Shown: positions 52,284 to 61,901, counted from the first letter of the stretch. The stretch: DNA of 64,000 nucleotides from Prochlorococcus marinus str. MIT 0919 (GCF_027359375.1 NZ_CP114779.1:1054001-1118000), one strand, 5' to 3'. Numbers and translations are program-made. The notes: generated by a model from the sequence alone, not told the origin.

Positions 52284-53696
52284 ATGAGCAATTCAACAGT
52301 AAAAGTAACAACCAAACCCCTGCCAGAGAGTCGATTAGCTGTTGAGCTGGAAATTCCTGCAGAACAATGCCAAAACAGCTTTAAAGAAGCTTTGTCGAGA
52401 TTAAGCAGATCAGCCAACCTTCCAGGGTTTAGAAAAGGCAAAGCACCACAAGCAGTTCTGCTTCAGCAAATTGGAACAAAAAGAATCCAAGCATCGGCTT
52501 TGGAAAAACTGCTAGAAAGTGTCTGGAGCAAGGCTTTGAAAGATAACGATATAGAGCCTTTATGTGAACCTGAATTAGTTGGAGGTTTTGAGGCTTTATT
52601 AAATGGTTTTAACCCCAACTCAAATCTTTTGGTCACCTTAGAAACTGATATATCTCCAATCCCAAAGCTAAAAAATACCAAAGGACTCTCAGCGGAAGCA
52701 GAAACAATTGTCTTTGACGAAAAAAAAATTGACGAGATTTTAAAGCAATCTCAAAAACAGCTTGCAACCCTAATTCCAATTGAAAGTAGAGCGGCAAAAG
52801 CAGGTGATATTGCTGTAGTTAGTTTTGAAGGGAGCTTCGTAGATAATGACAATCCAATTGAAGGGGGTAAAAGTGAGTCTATGGATATTGAGTTAGAAAA
52901 AGGAAAAATGATTCCAGGGTTTATAGAAGGAATTATAAATATGAAAATAGATGAAAAAAAAGAAGTGACATGTGAATTCCCTAAAGATTATCCCCAAGAA
53001 GATGCAAAGGGAAGGAAAGCGAGTTTTAAAATTCATCTTAAAGCTTTAAAAGAAAGGGAGTTGCCACCCTTAGATGATGCTTTTGCAAAACAAACTAGTG
53101 AAAAGTCCAATATGAAAGATCTAAGGATTGAGCTAGAAGAAAGGCTAAAAAAAGATGCTATTAAAAAAACTTCTCAAAACCGTCAAGAAGCGCTTTTAAA
53201 TGAACTTATTAAAGAACTAGAAGTGGAGCTTCCGAAAACACTTATCAATCAAGAGATACGCAATCTCATTGAACAAACAGCCAGGAACTTTGCGGAACAA
53301 GGAATAGATGTGAAGTCAACTTTTACCAGTGAACTTGTAAATAAATTAATGGATTCTTCAAAACCTGAAGCTATCGATAACCTTCGTCGTCACTTTGCAT
53401 TAAATGCACTGGCAAAACAAGAGAGAATTGAAATTTCTGATCAAGAAGTAGAAAAGAAGTTCAAAGAAGTTCAGCGTGACTTAGCTAAAGAGAAAAATAT
53501 AGACTTAAAAAGATTAAAAGACGCAGTATCTGAAGATCTACTTCATGAAAAACTCTTACTTTGGCTTGAGGAAAACAACACAATCATTGAAAAGACCTCA
53601 GACAAACCATCAAAAGCTAAGAACTCTAGTTCCAAATCCAGTGAAGGAAAAAGCTCAAAATCAAAAATAAAGGCTGATAAATCTCCTAATTCATAA
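52284..53696 (+). CDS. tig: Trigger factor
   Basis: Trigger factor is the ribosome-bound chaperone and prolyl isomerase that meets new chains at the exit tunnel. The 470-residue protein has the ribosome-binding signature LPGFRKGKAPQAV (residues about 47-60), an FKBP-like domain (AGDIAVVSFEGSFVDNDNPIE to about residue 255) and an all-helical C-terminal domain with a lysine/serine-rich tail (KPSKAKNSSSKSSEGKSSK). It is followed by clpP and clpX on the same strand, an order that is widely conserved. Confidence 0.96.
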   Translation: MSNSTVKVTTKPLPESRLAVELEIPAEQCQNSFKEALSRLSRSANLPGFRKGKAPQAVLLQQIGTKRIQASALEKLLESVWSKALKDNDIEPLCEPELVGGFEALLNGFNPNSNLLVTLETDISPIPKLKNTKGLSAEAETIVFDEKKIDEILKQSQKQLATLIPIESRAAKAGDIAVVSFEGSFVDNDNPIEGGKSESMDIELEKGKMIPGFIEGIINMKIDEKKEVTCEFPKDYPQEDAKGRKASFKIHLKALKERELPPLDDAFAKQTSEKSNMKDLRIELEERLKKDAIKKTSQNRQEALLNELIKELEVELPKTLINQEIRNLIEQTARNFAEQGIDVKSTFTSELVNKLMDSSKPEAIDNLRRHFALNALAKQERIEISDQEVEKKFKEVQRDLAKEKNIDLKRLKDAVSEDLLHEKLLLWLEENNTIIEKTSDKPSKAKNSSSKSSEGKSSKSKIKADKSPNS

Positions 53697-53756
53697 TGTA
53701 GGTTTTAGATTATTTCCATTCAATCATCAAAACCATTCACCCGGCCCACTAAGAAA

Positions 53757-54389
53757 ATGAAGCATCCTATAAATAATTTTTGGCAAGGAGTGTATCCATT
53801 ATCAGGCCCTGGAGTACTGCCAACTGTAGTCGAGCAATCTGGCAAAGGTGATAGAGCCTTTGATATTTACTCTCGCCTTCTCAGAGAAAGGATCATTTTT
53901 CTTGGAACTAATGTAAATGATCAAATTGCTGATGCATTAGTTGCTCAAATGCTTTTTCTTGAAGCTGAAGATCCAGAGAAAGATATTCAACTCTACATAA
54001 ATTCTCCGGGAGGTTCTGTAACAGCGGGGCTAGCTATCTACGACACAATGCAACATGTTAATCCTGACATAGTTACTATCTGCTATGGCTTAGCCGCAAG
54101 CATGGGTGCTTTCTTATTGTCTGGGGGAACTAAAGGTAAAAGGATTTCTCTACCAAACTCAAGAATAATGATTCATCAACCTTTAGGCGGTGCACAAGGA
54201 CAAGCAGTAGAAATTGAGATTCAAGCCAAAGAAATTCTTTTTCTTAAAGAAACCTTAAATCAACTCCTTGCAGAGCACACAGGTCAACCAATCGATAAAA
54301 TTTCTGAAGACACTGACAGAGACCACTTTCTTTCCCCGCAAGAAGCGGTTGAATATGGCCTGATAGACAAAGTAATTAACAGCAACTAA
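53757..54389 (+). CDS. clpP: ATP-dependent Clp protease proteolytic subunit
   Basis: ClpP forms the barrel-shaped serine protease that degrades proteins fed in by ClpX. The 210-residue protein has the catalytic triad Ser115 (AASMGAFLL), His140 (MIHQPLGG) and Asp189 (DRDHFL), matching positions in E. coli with an offset of four. It is one of several paralogues usual in cyanobacteria; linkage with clpX suggests it is the copy that partners ClpX. It lies 60 bases after tig and 113 before clpX. Confidence 0.97.
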   Translation: MKHPINNFWQGVYPLSGPGVLPTVVEQSGKGDRAFDIYSRLLRERIIFLGTNVNDQIADALVAQMLFLEAEDPEKDIQLYINSPGGSVTAGLAIYDTMQHVNPDIVTICYGLAASMGAFLLSGGTKGKRISLPNSRIMIHQPLGGAQGQAVEIEIQAKEILFLKETLNQLLAEHTGQPIDKISEDTDRDHFLSPQEAVEYGLIDKVINSN

Positions 54390-54502
54390 CTAAATAGGAA
54401 TCATTAAGGAAAGCTGACGAAGCAGCAATTACTAACGATCCTATAAATAGGAGCTAACTTACTAGTCAGATCCTTTAACACTTTCAAACTCTTCTATTCT
54501 CG

Positions 54503-55864
54503 ATGGCAAAATTTGAAGCCCATCTAAAATGTTCTTTTTGCGGAAAATCCCAAGAACAAGTTAGAAAGTTAATTGCAGGTCCAGGGGTATACATCTGCGA
54601 TGAATGCATAGACCTTTGCAATGAGATCTTGGATGAAGAGTTAATCGATAATCAAGGGAAAAATAGGGAAACAGTTAATGCATCTAATAAAAATCAACCC
54701 GCAGTATCAAATACCAGTAAGCCTGCACCTACATTGGCTTCTATTCCCAAACCAATAGAAATCAAGGATTTCTTAGATAAGCAAGTGGTTGGGCAAGAAG
54801 TCGCCAAGAAAATACTTTCGGTAGCTGTCTACAATCATTACAAGAGACTTGCTTGGCAAGGGGATAGTCCAGACGAAAAAGACCTCACTACAACAAGATT
54901 GCATAAATCCAATATTTTGCTAATTGGTCCTACTGGTAGTGGTAAAACCCTTCTTGCTCAAACACTTGCAGAACTATTAGATGTTCCATTTGCTGTTGCA
55001 GATGCCACTACATTGACGGAAGCAGGTTATGTCGGAGAGGACGTTGAAAATATTCTGCTGAGGCTATTACAAAAAGCGGACATGGATATTGAACTTGCTC
55101 AAAGAGGAATTATTTATATTGATGAAATAGATAAAATTGCCCGTAAAAGCGAGAATCCATCAATAACAAGAGATGTATCAGGCGAAGGAGTTCAACAAGC
55201 TTTACTAAAAATGCTAGAGGGAACAGTTGCCAATGTTCCTCCTCAAGGTGGCAGAAAGCATCCATACCATGACTGCATTCAAATTGATACAAGTCAAATA
55301 CTATTTATCTGTGGAGGGGCATTTGTTGGCTTAGAAGATATCGTCCAAAAAAGATTAGGGCGCAATTCAATAGGTTTTATTTCAACTGATAATCGGGGTC
55401 AAACTAATTTAAATAGAGAAATGGAATTAAATCAGACTCTTAACAATCTAGAACCTGATGATTTGATTCGTTATGGACTTATTCCTGAGTTCATTGGAAG
55501 AATGCCTGTTACAGCAGTTTTAGAGCCATTAAATTCAAAAGCACTTGAGGCAATTTTAAAAGAACCAAGGGATGCAGTAATTAAACAATTTAGAACTCTA
55601 ATGAGTATGGATAATGTGAAATTAGATTTTGATGAAAGTGCTGTATCTGCAATTGCCAGCGAAGCTTTTAGAAGGAAAACTGGTGCACGTGCATTAAGAG
55701 GAATTGTCGAGGAATTAATGGTTGATCTTATGTATAAACTCCCATCTGAAAAGAATGTCAGTGATTTTACAATTACAAAAAAAATGGTGGATGAAATGAT
55801 TACAGGTGGGAAAGTATTAAAGCTGCCTTCAAAAGAAGGAATCAATCATAAAGAGTCTGCTTAA
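54503..55864 (+). CDS. clpX: ATP-dependent Clp protease ATP-binding subunit ClpX
   Basis: ClpX unfolds substrates and feeds them to ClpP. The 453-residue protein has the N-terminal zinc-binding domain with Cys10, 13, 32 and 35 ([18 protein letters not shown]), Walker A GPTGSGKT at residues 142-149, Walker [12 protein letters not shown], and the sensor 2 region [13 protein letters not shown]. The pore loop region ([12 protein letters not shown]) is present. It lies between clpP and dnaX. Confidence 0.97.
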   Translation: MAKFEAHLKCSFCGKSQEQVRKLIAGPGVYICDECIDLCNEILDEELIDNQGKNRETVNASNKNQPAVSNTSKPAPTLASIPKPIEIKDFLDKQVVGQEVAKKILSVAVYNHYKRLAWQGDSPDEKDLTTTRLHKSNILLIGPTGSGKTLLAQTLAELLDVPFAVADATTLTEAGYVGEDVENILLRLLQKADMDIELAQRGIIYIDEIDKIARKSENPSITRDVSGEGVQQALLKMLEGTVANVPPQGGRKHPYHDCIQIDTSQILFICGGAFVGLEDIVQKRLGRNSIGFISTDNRGQTNLNREMELNQTLNNLEPDDLIRYGLIPEFIGRMPVTAVLEPLNSKALEAILKEPRDAVIKQFRTLMSMDNVKLDFDESAVSAIASEAFRRKTGARALRGIVEELMVDLMYKLPSEKNVSDFTITKKMVDEMITGGKVLKLPSKEGINHKESA

Positions 55865-55882
55865 TTAAAAATCCAACAATGC

Positions 55883-57625
55883 ATGAGCAATCATTATTTA
55901 CCTCTGCACCAAAAATATCGGCCTCAACGTTTTGATGATTTAGTTGGTCAGGAATTAATAGCGACTACGCTCAAGCAAGCACTTATTAGCAAAAAAATAG
56001 CTCCTGCATACCTTTTTTGTGGTCCAAGAGGTACTGGGAAAACCTCTAGCGCAAGAATTCTTGCCAAGTCACTTAATTGCCTTAATGGCGATCAACCAAC
56101 TATTTCTCCTTGTGGAAGTTGCAACTTATGCAAAGCAATCTCTAATGGGAATGCTCTAGATGTCATTGAAATTGACGCTGCTTCTAATACGGGAGTAGAT
56201 AATATTCGCGATCTAATTGAAAAATCTAAATTTGCTCCAGTTCAAGCGAGATGGAAAGTTTATGTTATTGACGAATGTCATATGCTTTCGACCGCAGCAT
56301 TTAATGCTTTACTAAAAACACTAGAAGAACCACCCACAAGAGTTGTTTTCATATTAGCCACTACTGATCCGCAACGTTTGTTAGCAACAATAGTCAGTAG
56401 ATGTCAAAGATTTGATTTTCGTCAAATCTCACTTGAAAACTTAATACAACATTTACAAGTAATAGCTGATAAAGAAGAAATCAGAATAGATGAAGAATCC
56501 ATTTCATTAATAGCTAAACGTTCACAAGGAGGTTTACGAGACGCTCAAAGTCTTCTTGATCAATTAAGTCTCTTAACTCAACCTTTAACAATAGAATCTG
56601 TATGGGAGTTTCTTGGAGAAGTTCCAGAAGAAAAGTTATTAGATCTTACTTGTTCAATCACAAATAATGACCCAGTAAGATTATTAAAGACTTCTAAAGA
56701 AATGCTAGATAATGGCAATGAGCCTATGGCAATTCTCCAGGGCTTAACATCGATCTTAAGGGATTTAATAATACAAATTACTTCCTCTAAACATCAATAT
56801 TTATGCACGATATCTAAAGAATCTATTCCAAGACTTGAAGAAGTTGCCAGTCAAACTAATTTAGAAAAAGCATTACAATGGCAATTACATTTAAAAGGAG
56901 CTGAGACTCAACTTCGTCACAGTGCTCAACCACGACTTTGGCTAGAAGTAATTCTCTTAGGGATGCTTGCTAAGCAAGTTGAAAAAACTGGAGAAGTCAA
57001 AAAAGATTTGTTACCCAGGAAATTTAAGCAGCAAGAAAAATCATTATCAATAGACACACACGAAAAAAAGAATCCGATTGATAAAGACATGAATGATACA
57101 TATGAATCTCCTATAGAGAAAACAGATGAAGCAATTAATCCATCAGTTCCCAGTCAAAATATAAAAGAGATTTGGGAAGAAATTCTTGCACAAATTGAAT
57201 TGCCATCAACAAGAATGCTTTTATCACAACAAGCAGAATTAATTCACTTATCAGAAAATCAAGTAGAAATTAGGGTATCAAATAATTGGCTGGGGATGAT
57301 ACAGAGTCGCAAGAAGGTTTTAGAAAAATCAATCCTGAAAGTTTTAGGTGACTCAAGACAAATCATATTAAGTTCACAACAAGTGACAGCAAAGCCTATC
57401 GAATCAAGAGTTGAAAAGGATAAAAATGTAAATGTTAATAATCAGCAATTAATAGTTAAAAAAGAAATTAAAAATACTGATTCCAAAATTAATTCAAATT
57501 ATTCTAAAAATGACCTTACAAAGAATTACAAAAAAAATCCTGATTATGATAATAATATTGATAGCAGCACAGAGCAATTTGCAAATTTCTTTAATGGCGA
57601 AATTATAACTGTAGAAGAAGACTAG
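55883..57625 (+). CDS. dnaX: DNA polymerase III subunits gamma/tau
   Basis: DnaX is the ATPase of the clamp loader. The 580-residue protein has P-loop GPRGTGKT (residues 47-54), a zinc motif with Cys66, 77, 80 and 83, VIDECHMLSTAAFNALLKTLEEPP, and domain III to about residue 365. The remaining 210 residues are polar, lysine/asparagine-rich and variable, as in tau C-termini. At codons 394-396 (57062-57070, GAA AAA AAG) an in-frame A AAA AAG heptamer is followed by -1-frame TGA TAA, so a shorter gamma-like product of 399 residues may form. No intein is present. It follows clpX by 18 bases. Confidence 0.95.
   Translation: MSNHYLPLHQKYRPQRFDDLVGQELIATTLKQALISKKIAPAYLFCGPRGTGKTSSARILAKSLNCLNGDQPTISPCGSCNLCKAISNGNALDVIEIDAASNTGVDNIRDLIEKSKFAPVQARWKVYVIDECHMLSTAAFNALLKTLEEPPTRVVFILATTDPQRLLATIVSRCQRFDFRQISLENLIQHLQVIADKEEIRIDEESISLIAKRSQGGLRDAQSLLDQLSLLTQPLTIESVWEFLGEVPEEKLLDLTCSITNNDPVRLLKTSKEMLDNGNEPMAILQGLTSILRDLIIQITSSKHQYLCTISKESIPRLEEVASQTNLEKALQWQLHLKGAETQLRHSAQPRLWLEVILLGMLAKQVEKTGEVKKDLLPRKFKQQEKSLSIDTHEKKNPIDKDMNDTYESPIEKTDEAINPSVPSQNIKEIWEEILAQIELPSTRMLLSQQAELIHLSENQVEIRVSNNWLGMIQSRKKVLEKSILKVLGDSRQIILSSQQVTAKPIESRVEKDKNVNVNNQQLIVKKEIKNTDSKINSNYSKNDLTKNYKKNPDYDNNIDSSTEQFANFFNGEIITVEED
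57064..57081 (+). promoter_or_regulatory. Candidate -1 ribosomal frameshift site in dnaX
   Basis: The in-frame heptamer A AAA AAG lies at 57064-57070. A -1 shift would add GAA TCC GAT and then stop at TGA (57079-57081), followed at once by a second stop TAA. The heptamer and the near-immediate stop match the E. coli dnaX arrangement. I see no strong downstream stem-loop or upstream Shine-Dalgarno stimulator, and the A7 run could also permit polymerase slippage. Confidence 0.45.
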
Positions 57626-57631
57626 TTTTAA

Positions 57632-58945
57632 TTAAGCCCCACTATGGTTTGTTTTACTCCAAACCAATACCTTTGGCATTAAAGCCATCTTAATGGAAAC
57701 CCAGGGTATCACTATAAACCAATGAACCAAATATATAACAGCAGCAACTAGACGAAAAAATCTCGGTGATGGTAACTCTGGTCCCTCAACTTTTCGTCTA
57801 CAGCCACGAAAATAAGCAACACCTGAAACTGTAAATGCAATTAAAGAAAAAGGCCAGTACAAAGGCATTGAGCTTTTTAAAAAAGCAATAATTAAGTCAA
57901 AGAAAGAGACTATAGGTAAAACATATTGCAAGGAAAAAAAGCAAAATAAATCAAGCTTTTTAATAAAGTTTATTTTAGTTGAAATAAGGAATGGAAAATA
58001 ATCAAAAAATCTTTGCAAACCTCCCTCTGCCCATCTATTTCTTTGTAACCAAAGAGAGGAAATAGTTTCCACTGCCTCTTCTTGAATAGGTGGGTTCCAA
58101 AGCAAACCCACATTAGCTCCAGCAATCAATAATCGGAAACTTAAGTCAAGGTCATCAGTAACAGTATCTTCATTAAAGCCACCACAATTATTCAACATAT
58201 TTCTATTTAAAAGTTGACCATTTCCTCTTAATTCAACAACTCCTCCAGAGAATAAACGTCCTTGCTGGATAACAGCATCCATTGCCATCTCCATAGATTG
58301 GCAAAGAGTAAGTAGATTATTTTTGGCATTAGTGACTGACTTTCTCAATTGAACTGCTGACCATCCATGTTGTCTTGCAAAAGGAACAAGCCTTAATAAA
58401 ATATCGACGTCAAATTGAGCATCTGCATCTAGGATAAAAACCCAATCCCCTCTTAATTGCGATAATGCTTCATTGAGAGCACCTGACTTGCCACCACCAG
58501 AAGATCGCGAACGATTTAAAACCTTTAAATCTGGGAAAGATTTCTTCAGTTGAATCAATAAAACAGCAGTCTTATCTTTACTACCATCATCAACAATCAT
58601 GATTGTTAGCTTATCTTTTGGATACCTAATATTCATCAACCTCTTAACTAATCTATCAACAACATTTTCTTCATCTCTTGCAGATATTAATACATCAACA
58701 GAAGGAAGCGATGCATAATCATCTTCATCAAAAGGCATTAACTGCGACTCATAAAACCGTTGATCTTTTTGTTTTAAAACAATTCCTATAGCATATATCC
58801 CTAAAAAAAGAGCAATCAAAATTGCAGGCAATAATCTTATTGATGAAGGAATCAAATAAGGGATTAAACCCACAACAAAACAACAAGACAAGAACAAGAC
58901 AGTCTTGTACCGGCGGTTTCCTTCATTAACAGCAGCAAAGGCCAT
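57632..58945 (-). CDS. Family 2 glycosyltransferase, membrane-bound
   Basis: The 437-residue protein has two N-terminal membrane segments (about residues 15-55), a GT-A catalytic domain (PSVDVLISARDEENVVDRL, IVDDGSKDKTA, FILDADAQFDVD with the metal-binding DAD, TVTDDLDLSF) and the QRNRW motif typical of processive-type enzymes, followed by several C-terminal membrane helices. It probably makes or decorates a glycan or glycolipid; the substrate is unknown. It follows the SpoIID-like gene after about 45 bases on the same strand and may be co-transcribed, suggesting envelope work. It is convergent with dnaX after 6 bases. Confidence 0.85.
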   Translation of the reverse strand: MAFAAVNEGNRRYKTVLFLSCCFVVGLIPYLIPSSIRLLPAILIALFLGIYAIGIVLKQKDQRFYESQLMPFDEDDYASLPSVDVLISARDEENVVDRLVKRLMNIRYPKDKLTIMIVDDGSKDKTAVLLIQLKKSFPDLKVLNRSRSSGGGKSGALNEALSQLRGDWVFILDADAQFDVDILLRLVPFARQHGWSAVQLRKSVTNAKNNLLTLCQSMEMAMDAVIQQGRLFSGGVVELRGNGQLLNRNMLNNCGGFNEDTVTDDLDLSFRLLIAGANVGLLWNPPIQEEAVETISSLWLQRNRWAEGGLQRFFDYFPFLISTKINFIKKLDLFCFFSLQYVLPIVSFFDLIIAFLKSSMPLYWPFSLIAFTVSGVAYFRGCRRKVEGPELPSPRFFRLVAAVIYLVHWFIVIPWVSIKMALMPKVLVWSKTNHSGA

Positions 58946-58990
58946 GGAAATACCGCATCTACATGGTGACTTTAAGTGCTCTTTTCATAA

Positions 58991-60535
58991 CTACCTGAAA
59001 GATTCATAAGTTGTTCCTGGGTAATAATGCTGAAGGATTTTCTGTGTAGACCAACCTCTAAGAGCCAAATCAATTGCCCCAGCTTGAGATAAACCTGAGC
59101 CATGACCAAATCCTCCACCGAGGAATTGCCAACCACCTTCTCGTTGGTTGTCAACAATAAACAGTGTACTTGGCAAACTTTTCAAAGTTCTCCTAATAGC
59201 ATCGAGTTTTAAAACTATCGAACTATTCCTTTTCATTCCTATAATTTCCATCTCAAGAACTCTCCCGCTAGGACCTCTTTTGAGAACATTAATTTTTTGA
59301 GGTAACCCAAAATTAGGTTTGATAAGAGTCAAAGCTTTTTTTAAATCATTAGGAGACAAATTTCTTCTCCATCTAAATAAATAATGATTATTTCCATAAG
59401 CGCCATCTCTTTTAGCCAAAAAGCTTTTCACAAGTGATCTCTGATTAAGTGGCATAGAAAATTGTTTCTTCCACCTTTGAGAACCATCTAAATTCGATTT
59501 TAAATATGGGACAGACCCAACTGCCCAAGCTTCATTGGCTGACGCCATCACTCCACCATTAGTTGCATGATAAACAGCACTAATAGGCCTACCTTCCCAA
59601 GTCAATACCTTTCCAGAGGTCTTAGAAATAGCTTGAGCGAGCTCAATATCAGCGTGATTAGGATCCTTATAAACCTGACACTGAGTGTCACTACACAAAT
59701 GATATCCATCAATTGCGAATCGGTTGGCGTTAGCCAATGCCCATGTTCTGGCTAAGACTGCTTGAGAAGCTAAAGCAGCAAAAGGGGCACTTGGTCCAAT
59801 CTCATGCGGTACAACCCCAAGTAAATATTGCTCAAGAGGAACTTCTTCAACTAATGTCCATGTTCTATATGCATCTGGTTTCACAAAAAATGGACCTTGA
59901 TATAAACCGCCTTTCCATCGCAAACCATCTGGCGCATCAATCTTCAATAAACCAGACAAAACAATATCGCTAGCATCTAATCTCAAAACAGGTCTGATCT
60001 CATAATCTATCTTTTCAGTAAAATTTTTTGACTTTATCTTCTCTGGAAGTTTGATTCCATCTGGTACCCAAACCTCCCAATCCAAAGGGTGTGCAACCTT
60101 ACTTTTAACTCCTTGTTTATCCAAAAAATGCAAAACTGTTTGCGCTGACTCAAAACTGGCAAAAGGCCCAATAACTTGTCTTGAAAATTGTTTCGAAGAG
60201 CTTAAAAAAACTTTCTTCCAACCAATGGTTATGTTCGCCGACTTATGAACTAAACCTGATTGATCTGTCAATATCAATTTACGTCCGCCACTAACCAACT
60301 CTAAATCTATAGATCGGTCATCTTCCAACAGAGTTCTGCCCAAATAAGGCTTTAATGCAACCAAAATGCGGTCATTACTAGAAGATAAAGGATGAGGGGG
60401 TTTTACTAGTGAATGAGTCGGAATCTCAAGAGCATTGACCAAAAAGTCATTGGCTCTATAGGTATCAAATAATTGAGATGCTAATAGAGGCATCCCCAGT
60501 ACAAAAAATCTAAGTGGGAATAAATTCCTAATCAA
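58991..60535 (-). CDS. SpoIID/LytB domain protein
   Basis: The 514-residue protein has an N-terminal signal-like segment (PLRFFVLGMPLLASQLF), a variable middle with an SPOR-like region (QVIGPFASFESAQTVLHFLD), and a SpoIID domain in the C-terminal half (VPLEQYLLGVVPHEI, ALASQAVLARTWALAN, YHATNGGVMASANEAW) ending GGGFGHGSGLSQAGA and YPGTTYESF. In spore formers SpoIID cuts denuded peptidoglycan; in cyanobacteria related proteins probably act in wall remodelling. The first codon is TTG at 60535; ATG 60493 is possible but would cut the signal segment. Confidence 0.85.
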   Translation of the reverse strand: MIRNLFPLRFFVLGMPLLASQLFDTYRANDFLVNALEIPTHSLVKPPHPLSSSNDRILVALKPYLGRTLLEDDRSIDLELVSGGRKLILTDQSGLVHKSANITIGWKKVFLSSSKQFSRQVIGPFASFESAQTVLHFLDKQGVKSKVAHPLDWEVWVPDGIKLPEKIKSKNFTEKIDYEIRPVLRLDASDIVLSGLLKIDAPDGLRWKGGLYQGPFFVKPDAYRTWTLVEEVPLEQYLLGVVPHEIGPSAPFAALASQAVLARTWALANANRFAIDGYHLCSDTQCQVYKDPNHADIELAQAISKTSGKVLTWEGRPISAVYHATNGGVMASANEAWAVGSVPYLKSNLDGSQRWKKQFSMPLNQRSLVKSFLAKRDGAYGNNHYLFRWRRNLSPNDLKKALTLIKPNFGLPQKINVLKRGPSGRVLEMEIIGMKRNSSIVLKLDAIRRTLKSLPSTLFIVDNQREGGWQFLGGGFGHGSGLSQAGAIDLALRGWSTQKILQHYYPGTTYESFR

Positions 60536-60611
60536 AATGTTAAAAATTAATTTGGCTTAAAGCGCTATGAGGAAGTAGTGTAATGGATTGTATTTGTGTG
60601 TTTGCCAAGAG

Positions 60612-60809
60612 ATGCCTAAACTAAAAACCCGCAAAGCTGCCGCTAAGCGGTTTAAAGCTACTGGCACTGGCAAGTTTATGCGACGTAGAGCTTTCAGAAA
60701 TCATTTGCTTGATCACAAGAGCACAAAGCTAAAGCGTCATCTAGCTACTAAAGCAGTTGTTGATGATCGCGATGCGGATAACGTCAGCCTAATGCTTCCA
60801 TACAGCTAA
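60612..60809 (+). CDS. rpmI: 50S ribosomal protein L35
   Basis: L35 is a small basic protein of the large subunit. ATG 60612 gives 65 residues beginning [20 protein letters not shown] after Met, the family N-terminus. A frame reaching back to 60588 adds eight unlikely residues. It is followed by rplT, the usual L35-L20 pair, after 44 bases. The leader has a TTTGGC (60551-60556) that can pair with GCCAAG (60604-60609), just before the start codon. Confidence 0.97.
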   Translation: MPKLKTRKAAAKRFKATGTGKFMRRRAFRNHLLDHKSTKLKRHLATKAVVDDRDADNVSLMLPYS

Positions 60810-60853
60810 TTAAATAGACCAATTCTCAGAAATTCCTTCATCTCAAATTTCTC

Positions 60854-61201
60854 ATGTCACGTGTAAAAAGAGGCAATGTTGCTAGAAAAAGGAGAAACAA
60901 GATTCTTCGCATAGCCCGGGGTTATCAGGGTGGAAGTGGAAGTTTATTTCGCACAGCAAATCAAAGAGTCATGAAAGCTCTTTGCAATGCTTATAGAGAT
61001 AGGAAAAGACGCAAACGTGACTTCCGAAGATTATGGATAGCACGTATTAATGCTGCAGCAAGACTTAATGGGGTTAGCTATAGCAAATTAATGGGTAACT
61101 TTAAAAAAGCAGATATAAAGATAAATCGGAAAATGTTAGCGCAACTTGCATTAATAGATCCAAAGAGTTTTGAAAATATTTTAACAACGGTGAAAAAATA
61201 A
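60854..61201 (+). CDS. rplT: 50S ribosomal protein L20
   Basis: L20 binds 23S rRNA early in 50S assembly and can regulate its own operon in several bacteria. The 115-residue protein starts [20 protein letters not shown] and has the globular domain ([20 protein letters not shown]). It forms an operon with rpmI. infC, often in the same operon elsewhere, is separate at about 30.8 kb. Confidence 0.97.
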   Translation: MSRVKRGNVARKRRNKILRIARGYQGGSGSLFRTANQRVMKALCNAYRDRKRRKRDFRRLWIARINAAARLNGVSYSKLMGNFKKADIKINRKMLAQLALIDPKSFENILTTVKK

Positions 61202-61234
61202 ATACTTATCATTGTTAAAATCCAATATTTTCCC

Positions 61235-61252
61235 AAAAAATAATAATTTTTT
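61235..61252 (+). terminator. A/T hairpin after rplT
   Basis: AAAAAAT (61235-61241), a four-base loop and ATTTTTT (61246-61252) form a perfect A:U stem that ends in a T run, 34 bases after the rplT stop. It may stop rpmI-rplT transcripts, though a stem without GC pairs is weak evidence. Confidence 0.3.
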
Positions 61253-61276
61253 TAAGCTAGCAACTCTAAATAATAT

Positions 61277-61295
61277 AATATTAGATTCTAATATT
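61277..61295. repeat. Perfect 9-bp palindrome upstream of the Ycf37-like gene
   Basis: Arms AATATTAGA and TCTAATATT flank a single T, centred on 61286, 36 bases before the gene start. The symmetry suits a dimeric DNA-binding protein, but in AT-rich DNA it could be chance. An AAGGA ribosome binding site (61306-61310) follows and can fold into a small AGGA/TCCT hairpin. Confidence 0.4.
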
Positions 61296-61321
61296 GACAC
61301 AGTGAAAGGATTTATCCTGTA

Positions 61322-61879
61322 ATGAACCTATCCCTTCCTCAAACATATCTCATAGGCCTTAGTGGCTTATTACTAATAATTGCAATTTTAGTTGGGAGAC
61401 AAGTGCTAAGAGTTAGAAAAGATGAGGCAGAGCTAATGAAATTGGAAAAGAGTGGAAATAGTGATTCTACTGATGCGGCAAAATTATACGAGCTTGGATC
61501 TGTTCAGTTAAGGAAAAGGTTATATCCCCAAGCAACTGGGACATTAAAAAAATCTCTTAAGATGCTAAAAGACGAACCAAGTGATGCAAAGGCAATCATA
61601 GAAAATGCCCTTGGTTTTGCACTTGCAGCTCAAGATAATTTTAAAGAGGCTATAAATCATTACCAAAAAGCAATTCAATCTAAGCCAAATTACCCAGTAG
61701 CATTAAATAATCTTGCTTTTGCAAAGCAGAAATTAATGGAAGAGAATGAAGCTTTAGAATTATATCAATCAGTTTTAAAAATAGATTCTAAGAATAAAAC
61801 AGCTCTAAAACAAAGTCAAAAAATTATAAGGAGAAAAGAAGGAACTTCATCTAACATAGTTTATAAGAAAGGTTTCTAA
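61322..61879 (+). CDS. ycf37: Ycf37-like TPR protein (photosystem I assembly)
   Basis: The 185-residue protein has an N-terminal membrane helix (TYLIGLSGLLLIIAILVG, residues 9-26), a basic stretch and about three TPR repeats (AKLYELGSVQLRKRLYPQA, ALGFALAAQDNFKEAINHY, ALNNLAFAKQKLMEENEAL). This layout and the beginning MNLSLPQTYLI resemble Ycf37, a thylakoid protein that helps assemble or stabilise photosystem I. The match is from memory. It lies between rplT and thiG; thiG follows after 22 bases and could share the transcript. Confidence 0.65.
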   Translation: MNLSLPQTYLIGLSGLLLIIAILVGRQVLRVRKDEAELMKLEKSGNSDSTDAAKLYELGSVQLRKRLYPQATGTLKKSLKMLKDEPSDAKAIIENALGFALAAQDNFKEAINHYQKAIQSKPNYPVALNNLAFAKQKLMEENEALELYQSVLKIDSKNKTALKQSQKIIRRKEGTSSNIVYKKGF

Positions 61880-61901
61880 ATCTATTTTCTACTAATTAGT
61901 A

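Noticed and set aside
54440-54453. TCCTAT-AA-ATAGGA palindrome between clpP and clpX
   Set aside because: Six-base arms with a two-base spacer are too common in AT-rich DNA to support an operator without comparison.
55883-57625. Intein in dnaX
   Set aside because: Some cyanobacterial DnaX proteins carry an intein, but here the P-loop to domain III region is continuous without an insertion.
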